Part shown: piece after piece, positions 10,298 to 19,750 of the stretch | How the letters are laid out: the number at the start of each line of letters is the position of its first letter | How positions within the stretch are numbered: position 1 is the first letter of the stretch | From: Rhynchopus sp. YZ270_cl-10 | Lineage: Eukaryota > Euglenozoa > Diplonemea > Diplonemida > Diplonemidae | DNA: 64,000 bases | Direction of reading: 5' to 3' | NCBI GenBank assembly: GCA_964035575.1 | Contig: OZ037839.1 | Location: 1,811,220 to 1,875,219 of the forward strand | Made by a program: the position numbers and the translations under genes | The notes under the pieces: generated by a model | Told to the model about the DNA's origin: nothing | Seen by the model: only the letters and a program-made list of their open reading frames with translations | The model's database searches: none

Positions 10298-10716
10298 AAA
10301 TAATGTCGTTTTTGAGGATTTCGGTCTGTACCCTAGCCCCTCTCAGGATGGCGTTGGGTGCAAATACTGTGTTTTTACTAAACCCCCCCCCGGGTCCCCC
10401 CCCCCGTATAATATTTACATAAATTTATGTAAATAATACGCGTGTTGTAAATAATAGGCGTCTTTGTAAATAATAGGCGTGTGTTAATAAGAGGCGTATA
10501 TCGTAGTTTCCTGAGGGTTACTCCGCTCCACTACAGACAATAAGAAAACAAAGGAAGTATCTGTAAAGCCTATATGTGCCTCGTTCACACACATTTTTAC
10601 AAACAAAGGGTACACAAAATAATTTACAATTTTTCATCGTTCACCTACATGCTTGACATTCAATCCCCATACTTTCCATAACGCACACCACCAGAAAGCT
10701 ATTTATATTTTAAAAA

Positions 10717-11076
10717 ATGTCATCAATCGCAATCCCGGACCCTGCCCTTTCGACCATGGAGTACTACGTGGAGTACGATTCGGAGGCAGAGTCACTTGTT
10801 AGTGACGGGGAGGAGGGGGACGCCCAAAAGCTTCGAAACCCACATATTTCCACTGCCGGACCTCACCGGAGGGGACGTGGGGTGGTTTTCGGCACCTTAG
10901 AAGAAAAACTGTGCTCCCGGATCCATTTTTTTGAAAGCGTTACATTCCTAGAGGAAATCTTACTAAAATCTTACTATTTTCGAAGCCGTTTTTTCGAAAA
11001 TAAACGCTCAGTTTTGGTTGTTTGGTGTTTCATTAGGCAGAATCGACGAATTTTAGGCCACTTTGGGACCATGTAG
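10717..11076 (+). CDS. Small acidic open frame in the outer element (doubtful)
   Basis: 119-residue frame with an acidic start (MEYYVEYDSEAESLVSDGEEGD) that then enters low-complexity sequence. It could be the 5' remnant of a transposase gene, since it begins about 340 bp inside the left end. DNA around 10841-10900 is related to two blocks near 27367 and 27758. No domain is recognised and coding is uncertain. Confidence 0.25.
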   Translation: MSSIAIPDPALSTMEYYVEYDSEAESLVSDGEEGDAQKLRNPHISTAGPHRRGRGVVFGTLEEKLCSRIHFFESVTFLEEILLKSYYFRSRFFENKRSVLVVWCFIRQNRRILGHFGTM

Positions 11077-11162
11077 ACCCACCTTGGCGGGTTTTATGAC
11101 TTTTTTTCAAAAAAATCTTGAAAAAACACGAGCGTTACAGAGGGTCCTTAAGGATTTCCTTA

Positions 11163-11465
11163 CTGGGGGGGGGGCGAATAAGAGATCAGGGGTGAATAAG
11201 AGATCAGGGCCGAATAAGAGATCAGGTTGAGATTTTGGGGGTATTTTTTTTTTTTTTTTTTGCATGCGCCAGGGTTTTATCTTGAAATTTTTTTTTGAAA
11301 TTTTACCCTGTCTACCCGGTCTGGCAAAAAAGTGGTCAAAATATTTTTTTTGCCTCCGGCGAAAATGTCTTTTTGCTTTTTTTCCCCCAAAAATTTTTTT
11401 TTATTTCTGGCTCGTCCGTTCGCCTAATAAGAGATGCCACATCTCTTATTCGCCCCCCCCCCCAG
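11163..11465. mobile_element. Short TA-flanked G-run element, copy 1
   Basis: 303 bp with inverted ends CTGGGGGGGGGGCGAATAA / mirror, each next to TA. Three direct copies of GAATAAGAGATCAGG lie just inside the left end. There is no coding capacity. The copy at 15887-16187 is almost identical, so both are probably recent non-autonomous (MITE-like) insertions. Confidence 0.75.
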
Positions 11466-11859
11466 TAAGGGCTGTGCCCCCTACCCCCCCCCAAAATGAA
11501 ATACCCCCCTTCTTTATTTATTCGTTGTTTGTTGTTTGTTGATCGCATCCATCCTCGTCCGTACTTCAGGAAAAGCACACAGCACTTTTGGTGGTATTGA
11601 AATGCCCTGTGAAACCGTCCGCACTTTTTTTTTTTTTTTTTTTCAAACCCCAAAAGTCCCGAAAACCCCGAAAAACCCGCGTCCTGAAGTACGGTGGAGA
11701 GGTGGAGCACAAGGGGGGAAGGGGAAAACGGTAAAACTCATGACAATCGACGAGCGCGTCTTTCATTTCCAGACGTATTGCATACTCGTACAAAATGAAA
11801 TACCCCCCTTCTTTATTTATTCGTTGTTTGTTGTTTGTTGATCGCATCCATCAGGACCC

Positions 11860-14800
11860 TTAATAGGGACGCGCAGCGCTCTCGAAGAGAGAAGTGATCG
11901 CCTGTAGCTGCTCATTTGTCTTCGCTTTGTCTCCTCTGGTGAATCGGTCCGCTCTCTGCTGTTTTGTCCCCACGTGAGCGCACCTCAGGGTCATCCCGTT
12001 CTGCTTTGCCGCCGCAAACATCTCCGACAGAATGGCGTTCGCCGCAAAGTTGCTGCTGTGTCCCCGCTCAATGCAGAAGACGGCAGACAAGTTGTCGACC
12101 TTCATGTGTACAGTGCATGCGCTGGTGTATTTTGCCGCCAATAGCACAGACTTAGCTGCCGCATACAGCTCCTTCAAGAAGATTGAGGTTTCCTCGTGAC
12201 CTGCGCCGAACGTTCCCTGCGCAACCTTCTCGTCTTCGTCGTCTTCCAGGATTGCTGCCCACTCTGCTTTTGAAGCGTCTGACCACACTGTGATTGCTTT
12301 GGTGGGGGGTTGTAGGATCCAGCTGTTTGTCGTCATCAATGATATCCGCTTTCGCACTTCAAAAATCACACTGGGAGGTACTTCGACATGTATGTCCCAC
12401 AAAAGAACGTTCTGTAGTGTCTTCGAAGCCAGGTTTTGCACGAAGGTGATGGCTGCTGGTAAAGTGCACAGTGGTGTGTGTGTTGTGTACGAATGCCACA
12501 CTATGCATCCAAAAACTACGTAGAACTGGCGTGGTGTCAGCTTCCCGGTGCGCAGCGCGGCCAGTTCATCCTTCTGCACAAACTTTTCGAGCCATGCCGG
12601 TTCGGATCGAAATGTGTGTTTCTCCAAGTTAAATTCCACTCCGAATACGCAGAACTGTTGTGTAGGGGTACCGTACGTCGGATCGTCCATGTTGAGCTCG
12701 ACGTTTGCTTTGTCGCATCGTTCGCAGAATGACGAAAATTGTGCCACCGCTTCCTCTCGGGATTGTTGTATGACGATGAAGTTGTCTATCCAGCAGATAC
12801 CAAACTCTTCGGGCAGTAGTACACGCGAGCAGCGTTGTGCAATCGCTGGAGCGAACGACCAACCCATCGCCAAGCAATTTAACACTGTCCTAGTGAACTG
12901 TCCCCGTTCTCCTGCGGTGTTGACACCAAAAAACGGTCGGATGCTTTGGTCTACTTCGATTTGGTAGAACCAACTTCTAGCGTCGGACAGAACGACCCAA
13001 TTGCTGTTCACTATTCTGTGGATAACAGCCGTGATGTGCGGCAGTCTCATCTGCGGTGGCGGACCCATCGACCTGTTCAGCTTTCTGCCATCCACCACGA
13101 ATCGTAAACCCCCCGACTTTTTCTCCACAGTGAAGGCATGCAGAATCACTTCTTGGGGTGCAGAAGTTCGCGACAGGACGCCGAAATCGATGAGGGTATC
13201 CAGATGTTGAGCCATGTGACGCGAGGTACCTCTCCTTATCCCTGCTTGCTTGTCCCAACCCTCCTTCAGGTGTGATACGAACGTTTCTCTCTTGCGGATG
13301 ATCTGCAGAATGTCTTCCAGCTCGTTCTCCTTGTCGAGGCTCTCCAGTGTGTCTAAGCAGATGCGTCCTCTCGATATCGCAGCAATGTAGTCCTGGTCGG
13401 TTCCTCCTGCACGCGCCTCGGCGGGAGGACGAATGTTCGTGGCGCTGCTTCGTACACATAGCGAGTTGTCGTACAGGCTCAGAAGCCCCGCATCCTCAGA
13501 CGGTGATTGTGAGTCCTCCAATATGGTTTGTATGAAAGTTTGTTCTGAATCTGCAGGTAAATCGTCGGATGGTCCTTCTTTGTTGTAGACGGGTATAGGG
13601 TCGTGGTCGTAACTTCTTGGGTATTTTGGTATTTTTAAAGCCTGCGGGATAGGTGCTTCATGCACGAATTTCAGTCGTTTAGGTGCAGGGGCTTCGATAG
13701 CAGAGTCGTCTGCTCGACCCGTTGCAGACCTCCTTTCGGCAAGTAGCGGATGAGACCTTCCACCGTGTCGTGTCGCGTGATCATCTGGATCTGTTCCAAC
13801 GGTACCCTCTTGTTGTTGAGATGGTGCGCCGCTCCTCGCCTTAGGGAGTGAGGGGTGAGGTTCTGATTTACTCTTTTCAACGATTTGCCTATTGTCCTGT
13901 AAGAGAGGTCTTTGAATAGTCGGTCGGAGCCCTTCGATTTTTTCATCTGACCCTTTAAAGCTTTCAACATCGACGGAGCCATATCCATTCCTGTGTGTTT
14001 CCCGAGGCGGAAAGGGTCTGACTTCGTGTCGACCCAGTGGACCCCAATCTGTGTAGTATGGTCGTTCATCGAAATTTCTTCTGCTTTGAGGCCCAACACG
14101 TCTGAGCATCGTGCTGCCCCTTGCCACATCATCGTCAACGCCAGCTTCAGCGATGGGTTTTTGGCTAAAGATATAGCCTTGCGTATCTCCTCTGTTGTCG
14201 CCGGAGGTGCTTGGGTCGTCGGCTTCAGCGCTCCCAATCTCCTCAGTGCCCGTTGGTAGTCGGCCAACAGTTGCGAACCTTCGGTTTTCGTATTCGTCAT
14301 TCGTTTCAGCGCTGCCGACGCTACGATTGAGGTTTGTAACGCTGCTGATGGAAGCATGTTTTCCATTGTTCGCTTCTTCTCTAACCACAGAATGATCGCC
14401 TCGTCGTACCCTAACTCTGTCTTCATGTGTTGCTCCCAATTTGTTTTGAACTCGTTCAGACGGCGCCACACGCTTCGCAGCTCCCCCATGTACGACCCCG
14501 ATAACGCCTGTGACAGAGTGTGCTGCGCCTTCGCCATGACCAGTCGAGCTTGTTCTGCGGTGAGTGGCATTTCCTTCTGTCGTGGACGTCCGAGGTGCGA
14601 AGGAGGTCTTTCTACCAGCAAAGCGCTCAGGCTGAGGTTCTGCAGGGGCGGCGCGGCCCCTGAATTGTCTCCTCGTTTGTTGGCTGATGGCTTCACTTTT
14701 GTCTCCTTTATTGTCGGCAAACAGTCGCGAATTGTCTCCTCGTTTGTCGTATTTAGAATTGTCTCCTCTTTTGTTGTGTTCTTTGTCGCCAAGATACGTC

Positions 14801-15543
14801 TGTGAATTGTCTCCTCGTTTGCCATTTTTAATGTCCTCTGAATTGTCTCCTTTTTTGTTTTGTTCTCTGTTGTCCTGATAGGCCCGTGAATTGTCTCCTC
14901 GTTTGTCGCATTTTGAATTGTCTCCTCTCTTGTTATGTTCTTTGTCGCCCTGGTTTGTCTGCGAATTGTCTCCTCGTTTGTCGTATTTAGAATTGTCTCC
15001 TCTTTTGTTGTGTTCTTTGTCGCCAAGATACGTCTGTGAATTGTCTCCTCGTTTGCCATTTTTAATGTCCTCTGAATTGTCTCCTTTTTTGTTTTGTTCT
15101 CTGTTGTCCTGATAGGCCCGTGAATTGTCTCCTCGTTTGTCGCATTTTGAATTGTCTCCTCTCTTGTTATGTTCTTTGTCGCCCTGGTTTGTCTGTGAAT
15201 TGTCTCCCTGTTTGTCGTCTTTAAATTTATTTGAATTGTCTCCTCTTTTGTTTTGTTCTTTGTCGCCAAGATACGTCTGTGAATTGTCTCCTCGTTTGCC
15301 AATTTTAATTTCCTCTGAATTGTCTCCTTTTTTGTTTTGTTCTCTGTTGTCCTGATAGGCCCGTGAATTGTCTCCTCGTTTGTTTTTTTTTTTCAAACCC
15401 CAAAAGTCCCGAAAACCCCGAAAAACCCGCGTCCTGAAGTACGGTGGAGAGGTGGAGCACAAGGGGGGAAGGGGAAAACGGTAAAACTCATGACAATCGA
15501 CGAGCGCGTCTTTCATTTCCAGACGTATTGCATACTCGTACAA
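11860..15543 (-). CDS. Reverse transcriptase-RNase H frame of the retroelement
   Basis: 1227-residue open frame. Its first about 250 residues are repeat A1 followed by tandem KRGDNS-containing units; the middle part overlaps the recombinase in another frame. The reverse transcriptase occupies the region with GGLRFVVDGRKLNRS, LSDARSWFYQIEVD and ICWIDNFIVI. RNase H follows with SDAS, KELYAA and KVDNLSA, in the style of DIRS elements. It would copy the element RNA. The true start is uncertain because the first ATG lies inside the terminal repeat. Confidence 0.75.
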   Translation of the reverse strand: MYEYAIRLEMKDALVDCHEFYRFPLPPLCSTSPPYFRTRVFRGFRDFWGLKKKNKRGDNSRAYQDNREQNKKGDNSEEIKIGKRGDNSQTYLGDKEQNKRGDNSNKFKDDKQGDNSQTNQGDKEHNKRGDNSKCDKRGDNSRAYQDNREQNKKGDNSEDIKNGKRGDNSQTYLGDKEHNKRGDNSKYDKRGDNSQTNQGDKEHNKRGDNSKCDKRGDNSRAYQDNREQNKKGDNSEDIKNGKRGDNSQTYLGDKEHNKRGDNSKYDKRGDNSRLFADNKGDKSEAISQQTRRQFRGRAAPAEPQPERFAGRKTSFAPRTSTTEGNATHRRTSSTGHGEGAAHSVTGVIGVVHGGAAKRVAPSERVQNKLGATHEDRVRVRRGDHSVVREEANNGKHASISSVTNLNRSVGSAETNDEYENRRFATVGRLPTGTEEIGSAEADDPSTSGDNRGDTQGYIFSQKPIAEAGVDDDVARGSTMLRRVGPQSRRNFDERPYYTDWGPLGRHEVRPFPPRETHRNGYGSVDVESFKGSDEKIEGLRPTIQRPLLQDNRQIVEKSKSEPHPSLPKARSGAPSQQQEGTVGTDPDDHATRHGGRSHPLLAERRSATGRADDSAIEAPAPKRLKFVHEAPIPQALKIPKYPRSYDHDPIPVYNKEGPSDDLPADSEQTFIQTILEDSQSPSEDAGLLSLYDNSLCVRSSATNIRPPAEARAGGTDQDYIAAISRGRICLDTLESLDKENELEDILQIIRKRETFVSHLKEGWDKQAGIRRGTSRHMAQHLDTLIDFGVLSRTSAPQEVILHAFTVEKKSGGLRFVVDGRKLNRSMGPPPQMRLPHITAVIHRIVNSNWVVLSDARSWFYQIEVDQSIRPFFGVNTAGERGQFTRTVLNCLAMGWSFAPAIAQRCSRVLLPEEFGICWIDNFIVIQQSREEAVAQFSSFCERCDKANVELNMDDPTYGTPTQQFCVFGVEFNLEKHTFRSEPAWLEKFVQKDELAALRTGKLTPRQFYVVFGCIVWHSYTTHTPLCTLPAAITFVQNLASKTLQNVLLWDIHVEVPPSVIFEVRKRISLMTTNSWILQPPTKAITVWSDASKAEWAAILEDDEDEKVAQGTFGAGHEETSIFLKELYAAAKSVLLAAKYTSACTVHMKVDNLSAVFCIERGHSSNFAANAILSEMFAAAKQNGMTLRCAHVGTKQQRADRFTRGDKAKTNEQLQAITSLFESAARPY
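13671..15302 (-). CDS. Tyrosine recombinase frame of the retroelement
   Basis: 543-residue open frame, overlapping the previous frame. The first about 200 residues are NEETIHRR-type tandem units, the same DNA repeat read in another frame. The C-terminal about 300 residues form a phage-integrase-like domain: MWQGAARCSDVLGL, then TPHSLRRGAAHHL (the H-x-x-R box), ITRHDTVEGLIRYLP near the end, where the family carries its final His and Tyr. In DIRS-order elements this enzyme inserts the circular DNA copy without a target duplication, and none is seen here. Confidence 0.8.
   Translation of the reverse strand: MANEETIHRRILATKNKTKEETIQINLKTTNRETIHRQTRATKNITREETIQNATNEETIHGPIRTTENKTKKETIQRTLKMANEETIHRRILATKNTTKEETILNTTNEETIRRQTRATKNITREETIQNATNEETIHGPIRTTENKTKKETIQRTLKMANEETIHRRILATKNTTKEETILNTTNEETIRDCLPTIKETKVKPSANKRGDNSGAAPPLQNLSLSALLVERPPSHLGRPRQKEMPLTAEQARLVMAKAQHTLSQALSGSYMGELRSVWRRLNEFKTNWEQHMKTELGYDEAIILWLEKKRTMENMLPSAALQTSIVASAALKRMTNTKTEGSQLLADYQRALRRLGALKPTTQAPPATTEEIRKAISLAKNPSLKLALTMMWQGAARCSDVLGLKAEEISMNDHTTQIGVHWVDTKSDPFRLGKHTGMDMAPSMLKALKGQMKKSKGSDRLFKDLSYRTIGKSLKRVNQNLTPHSLRRGAAHHLNNKRVPLEQIQMITRHDTVEGLIRYLPKGGLQRVEQTTLLSKPLHLND
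14655..15385. repeat. Tandem repeat coding in two frames (KRGDNS / NEETI)
   Basis: About 730 bp of repeats built on the word GAATTGTCTCCTCNTTTGT, in a higher-order pattern of about 234 bp (for example 14891 and 15125 start near-identical blocks). Frame 1 gives KRGDNS units, frame 2 gives NEETIHRR-type units. Spacing is regular but units differ in length and sequence, so this is not a CRISPR array. Confidence 0.85.
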
Positions 15544-15886
15544 AAAAAAAAAAATCCAAAAAAAAAAAATAATGTAAATAATACGCGTGTGTTACTGGGG
15601 GGGGGGCTAATACAAGAGGTATGCCTAATACAAGAGGTACTTTGAAATCGGGATTTTCACGATTTTTTACCGGCTAATACAAGAGGTACTTTATTCTTTC
15701 CTTTATTTGACTTGATCACTTTTTTTCAAAAAAATAAATCGATGGTGTCAAATGAAAGGTTTGCCAAAAATCTTTCAATTGCGGCCAGGTACGATCAAAA
15801 AGTTGAAAATTTTCCCGTGTTACTGGTTGGCGAGAGTAAAAATCCCAGGGCGTTCGCCCCGGGGCGAAAAATATTTTTTTTCGTTA

Positions 15887-16187
15887 CTGGGGGGGGGCGA
15901 ATAAGAGATCAGGGGTGAATAAGAGATCAGGGCCGAATAAGAGATCAGGTTGAGATTTTGGGGGTATTTTTTTTTTTTTTTTTTTGCATGCAACAGGGTT
16001 TTATCTTGAAAAAACATTTTGAAATTTTACCCTGTCTACCCGGTCTGGCAAAAAAGTGGTCAAAAAAATATTTTTGCCTCCGGCGAAAATGTCTTTTTGC
16101 TTTTTTCCCCCCAAAAAAAATTTTTTATTTTTGGCTCGTCCGTTCGCCTAATAAGAGATGCCACATCTCTTATTCGCCCCCCCCCAG
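15887..16187. mobile_element. Short TA-flanked G-run element, copy 2
   Basis: 301 bp, nearly identical to 11163-11465 with the same inverted ends, subterminal repeats and TA flanks. Confidence 0.75.
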
Positions 16188-16189
16188 TA

Positions 16190-16965
16190 AAAAAATCTTT
16201 TCCTGAAAAAATGACATTTTATTTCGCCCCAGGGCTTCGCCCCACCGGGGCGAAACCCTGTATAAATAAATAAATAAATAAAAAAAGGGGGGGGAAAAAA
16301 AAAAAGAGAGAGATTTCTCCCCACCACCCTGTAGACCCCCCCCGGAGGGGGGGTCGCAGAGGGGTGTCCACTGTACTCAAAATCATCCGCAAACCCGCCT
16401 GCCGTGAGAGGAAGTTTCCCCAGCACTCCCGCTCGCTCCTCAATCCTGCAGTCTGCTGAAGGTGTACCGTACCCCCTGTTATAGAAGGTGTCACTGCTCG
16501 TGTCAACTCTACCTTCAACGGCAGAGAGTTGAAAATAATCAAAATAAGGATGAAGTCTCATATGACAGATGCCTCTCTCTTGTACATCTGTTTGATTAAA
16601 CAACACAAAGAGACCCTCAGTGAGGGGGGATAGAGACCCTCAGTGAGGGGGGATTGATGAAATTCTCCATCGTTTTGCTGGTTTTAGTATCAGGAAAGTT
16701 CAGCTGTAATATCACTTGTGCTGGGGAAGGGATCACGCGCAAATCGCAAAATTTTTTTGACCATTCAGTACCAGGGATTCACCCCACGAACTAACTTCTC
16801 TCCGGCGGGAAAATTTTTTTTGACCTATTTTAAGCACTAGTAAAAAAACGAAAATTTCGGGGTTTTTGGCATTTCGCCACGATCAGGAAAAAACGATGGC
16901 GATAGCGAACGCCCTGAAAAATCCAGAAAAAAAATTAGCAAAAATTCAGGAAAAAAAAGCTAATA
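16190..16965. other. Interior of element X, no gene recognised
   Basis: Contains an A/T tetranucleotide run near 16262, C/G runs, and a direct repeat AGAGACCCTCAGTGAGGGGG at about 16608 and 16631. A minus-strand open frame covers part of 16340-16606 but resembles nothing known to me. Confidence 0.5.
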
Positions 16966-17199
16966 CAAGAGGTACCTCTTGTATTAGACTTCCACCTAAA
17001 AAAAATTTTTTTAGGCGTAAATTCTTACGCCTACTGGGGGGGAGCTATTAAAGTATACGTATACTTTATTCGGCGGGAATTACTGTTTAAATGGCCAAAA
17101 AACGAAAATGGGGTGATCTGGGGACTTTTTTTTCCAGATTATTCACCAGCCATTCACAAAAATTCACAACGAGGCGAAAACACACGTGATACACCATGT

Positions 17200-17460
17200 G
17201 TGGGATCTTTTGTGAATGAATGTGAATTTTTGTGAATTTTTGTGAATTTTTGTGAATGAATGTGAAGGTTTTGTGCAGGTGTTGTGAATTTATGTGAATT
17301 TTTGTGAATTTTTGTGAATTTTTGTGAACTTTTGTGAATTTATGTGAATCGCTAGTGCAGGTTTTGTGAATTTTTGTGAATTTTTGTGAATGAATGTGAA
17401 GGTTTTGTGCAGGTGTTGTGAATTTATGTGAATTTTTGTGAATTTTTGTGAATCGCTAGT
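17200..17460. repeat. GTGAATTTTT minisatellite
   Basis: Irregular tandem GTGAATTTTT/GTGAATGAAT units, with a longer period carrying AATCGCTAGTGCAGGTTTTG. A shorter patch of the same kind lies at 18285-18330. Confidence 0.8.
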
Positions 17461-17488
17461 GCAGGTTTTGTGATTTTTTTGGGTTTGC

Positions 17489-17810
17489 AGTACTGTACTG
17501 TACTGTACTGTACTGTACTGTACTGTACTGTACTGTACTGTACTGTACTGTACTGTACTGTACTGTACTGTACTGTACTGTACTGTACTGTACTGTACTG
17601 TACTGTACTGTACTGTACTGTACTGTACTGTACTGTACTGTACTGTACTGTACTGTACTGTACTGTACTGTACTGTACTGTACTGTACTGTACTGTACTG
17701 TACTGTACTGTACTGTACTGTACTGTACTGTACTGTACTGTACTGTACTGTACTGTACTGTACTGTACTGTACTGTACTGTACTGTACTGTACTGTACTG
17801 TACTGTACTC
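17489..17810. repeat. (TACTG)n pentanucleotide satellite, about 64 units
   Basis: Uninterrupted TACTG repeat over about 320 bp with no visible sequence errors. Long open frames in both strands here are only repeat artefacts. Confidence 0.95.
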
Positions 17811-17819
17811 CCAAAACCT

Positions 17820-18058
17820 GTGTATACTGTGTATACTGTGTATACTGTGTATACTGTGTATACTGTGTATACTGTGTATACTGTGTATACTGTGTATACT
17901 GTGTATACTGTGTATACTGTGTATACTGTGTATACTGTGTATACTGTGTATACTGTGTATACTGTGTATACTGTGTATACTGTGTATACTGTGTATACTG
18001 TGTATACTGTGTATACTGTGTATACTGTGTATACTGTGTATACTGTGTATACTGTATA
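17820..18058. repeat. (TGTGTATAC)n nonanucleotide satellite, about 26 units
   Basis: Nearly perfect 9-bp tandem repeat, separated from the TACTG array by CCCAAAACC. The last unit is shortened to TGTATAC. Confidence 0.95.
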
Positions 18059-18933
18059 CTGCGGAAATTGACCAAAAACGAGAACTTGTCCATTTCGGCG
18101 AATTGACCCCACCACTGGCCGGGCGGATTCCGGAAATGCAAATGCCGTCGTTTAAACTGGTAGAAACACGGGTAATCGGTTATGCACCACACCAAAAACC
18201 AAAAAAAAATCACAAAAAATCACGAAAATTCACCAAAATTCACAACGAGGCGGAAACACGCGTGATACGCGGGTGTGTGGGTTTTTGTGAATATTTGTGA
18301 ATATTTGTGAATATTTGTGAATTTTTGTGAATCGCTAGTGAATAATCTGGAAAAAAAAGTCCCCAGATCACCCCAGAAAAAGGAAAAAAAAAAAAAAATC
18401 ACTGTTATTTCGGGGTTTCTTAGTGGCCGAAACCTCGCGAAAACACCACCATTGACATTTTTGGGCCAATCCCAGCCAGTGGTGGGGTCAATGTGGAAAA
18501 ATGAACAATTTTTTGGTGACTTAAATTTTCACAAATCTGAACCATCAGGCACCAATCGTGTAAAAACTGACACACGCGTTTTAGGTCAAAAATGCACGTT
18601 TCTCAGCTCAAAGTGAGCCCATCACAGCACGCACAGAATCCGGACCACCGAAATCAAAAAAAAAATTTTTCGATTTTTTGTGCAAAAATTGGTGGAAATT
18701 TTTTTTAGTAAGAAAAATGTACACAAAAACCGTATACTTTATTTCACAGATTTCCACGCTCAAAATGGGTTTCCGCGCCGAAAACTTTATTACCCCCGTA
18801 TACTTTAATAGCCCCCCCCCAGTAATAGAAGAGGTACCTCTTGTATTAGCCCCCCCCCAGTAATAATACACGTGAAAGTGGCCTTTTTGTAAATAATATG
18901 CGTATGTAAATATTATACGGGGGGGGGGGTTTA

Positions 18934-19750
18934 TAAACAAACACTTTCCGTCCACAGTAACCATGCACCAGGCAATAGGCAGGGTGCATTCATGAAGGAG
19001 TCTTGTGTTAGTCGTACTGTTCTGGGTGTGATACATGTTTTAACACCAGTGCCTGCGTGGGCCGATGAACGGTGAGGCCTGGTTGTACCTTGAACGTCTG
19101 ATGAAGTACGATTTCAAACTGACTGAGTAAATATAGAACCACAAACCGTGTGTATTTTTCTCTGTGTCTTGTTTTCCTTGTCCAGTATTTTCTTTCCCTC
19201 CCACCATTGTTGTGACATTGTGTTTGTGCCCAACCCCGGCCCCCTTTTGTTTTCGCAACCTACCCTACAATGGCCCTGGCTCCTTCTGATGAGTGCGGTC
19301 AGATACTCAAAATCGTTAAAGCAATCTGTTTCTCCTTCATCTTTTGCAAACAGCAACGCAAACATGCCCCCTTTTTTTGAGTAGAGTACTGGACACTCTG
19401 CTTTGGGTGTTTTTGTTTTGTGTGTTCTGTGTTGTTTTGCAGTGCCTGCGTCCGATGAACGGTGAGGCGTTTGCACTTTTGAACGTCTCTTTTGCACTCT
19501 GTTCAGCACTCTCTCTTCGATGCATGAATACAACATCAGTGTGTACTTTGTGTTCCCACTTAGAGTTCTCGTGATCCATGGGTTCGACAGTGCACTTTAG
19601 GTTCCTTCGGAGGCAGCGAAGTGTGCTTGTGTGTGGAGAAGCCAACTTTGCCCCCTTTCAAGCATGGTTAGGTTCGTCTTCAAATTATTTGCCATTTCTC
19701 TCTTTTCACAACCGTCAAGTGAAACTAAAAAGAAAGCTATTTTGTTGTAT
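18934..19750 (+). other. Spacer of duplicated unit B
   Basis: Second copy of 2027-2850, resuming right after the 8.55-kb island. No gene. Short differences such as GTGCCTGCGTGGGCC against GTGCCTGTCGGCC separate the copies. Confidence 0.6.

Larger units (their letters stand above)
11492..15543 (-). mobile_element. Tyrosine-recombinase retroelement, Ngaro/VIPER-like
   Basis: Complete-looking DIRS-order element on the minus strand. In element order it has repeat A1 (15543-15392), the coding region, B1 (11851-11795), A2 (11794-11634), a spacer, and B2 (11551-11492). This A1-body-B1-A2-B2 split direct repeat layout is typical of Ngaro and VIPER elements, the latter known from kinetoplastids. Two long overlapping frames encode a tyrosine recombinase and a reverse transcriptase with RNase H. 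A1/A2 and B1/B2 look almost identical, so the insertion appears young. It sits inside the TA-flanked island. Confidence 0.8.
17034..18822. mobile_element. TA-flanked G-run element Y (1.8 kb) with satellites
   Basis: Inverted ends CTGGGGGGGAGCTATTAAAG / mirror, next to TA. A second inverted pair of about 38 bp lies inside (17109-17147 and 18338-18376, core CCCCAGATCACCCCA). The interior is mostly simple repeats: GTGAATTTTT-type units, a TACTG array and a TGTGTATAC array. A direct repeat AATTCACAACGAGGCG occurs at about 17160 and 18238. No coding region. Confidence 0.65.
15595..18860. mobile_element. TA-flanked G-run element X (3.3 kb)
   Basis: Inverted ends CTGGGGGGGGGGGCTAATACA / mirror, flanked by TA. 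Left subterminal region has three direct copies of CTAATACAAGAGGTA. It lies inside the outer island, within its GTAAATAATA-type sequence, and itself contains a short element (15887-16187) and element Y (17034-18822). It shares the internal word TTGCGGCCAGGTACGA (in part) with the element at 26467. No transposase is seen. Confidence 0.65.
10381..18931. mobile_element. 8.55-kb nested transposon island with TA flanks
   Basis: Compared with the uninterrupted sequence at about 2023-2040, 8.55 kb has been inserted. The ends are inverted: AACCCCCCCCCC then GTATAATATTTACAT on the left, and the mirror image on the right, each next to a TA dinucleotide (10379-10380, 18932-18933). Just inside the left end lie four spaced copies of a GTAAATAATA-type word (10429-10500); related words sit inside the right end. 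TA flanks suggest a Tc1/mariner-type transposition. The island now holds several later insertions, listed separately. No transposase was recognised. Confidence 0.7.

Noticed and set aside
14655-15385. Possible CRISPR array
   Set aside because: The repeats are coding, variable in spacing and inside a retroelement; the genome is eukaryotic.
17290-18300. Open frames of 219 to 307 codons over the satellites on both strands
   Set aside because: They consist of YTQ, STVQY and ILC repeats from simple-sequence DNA.
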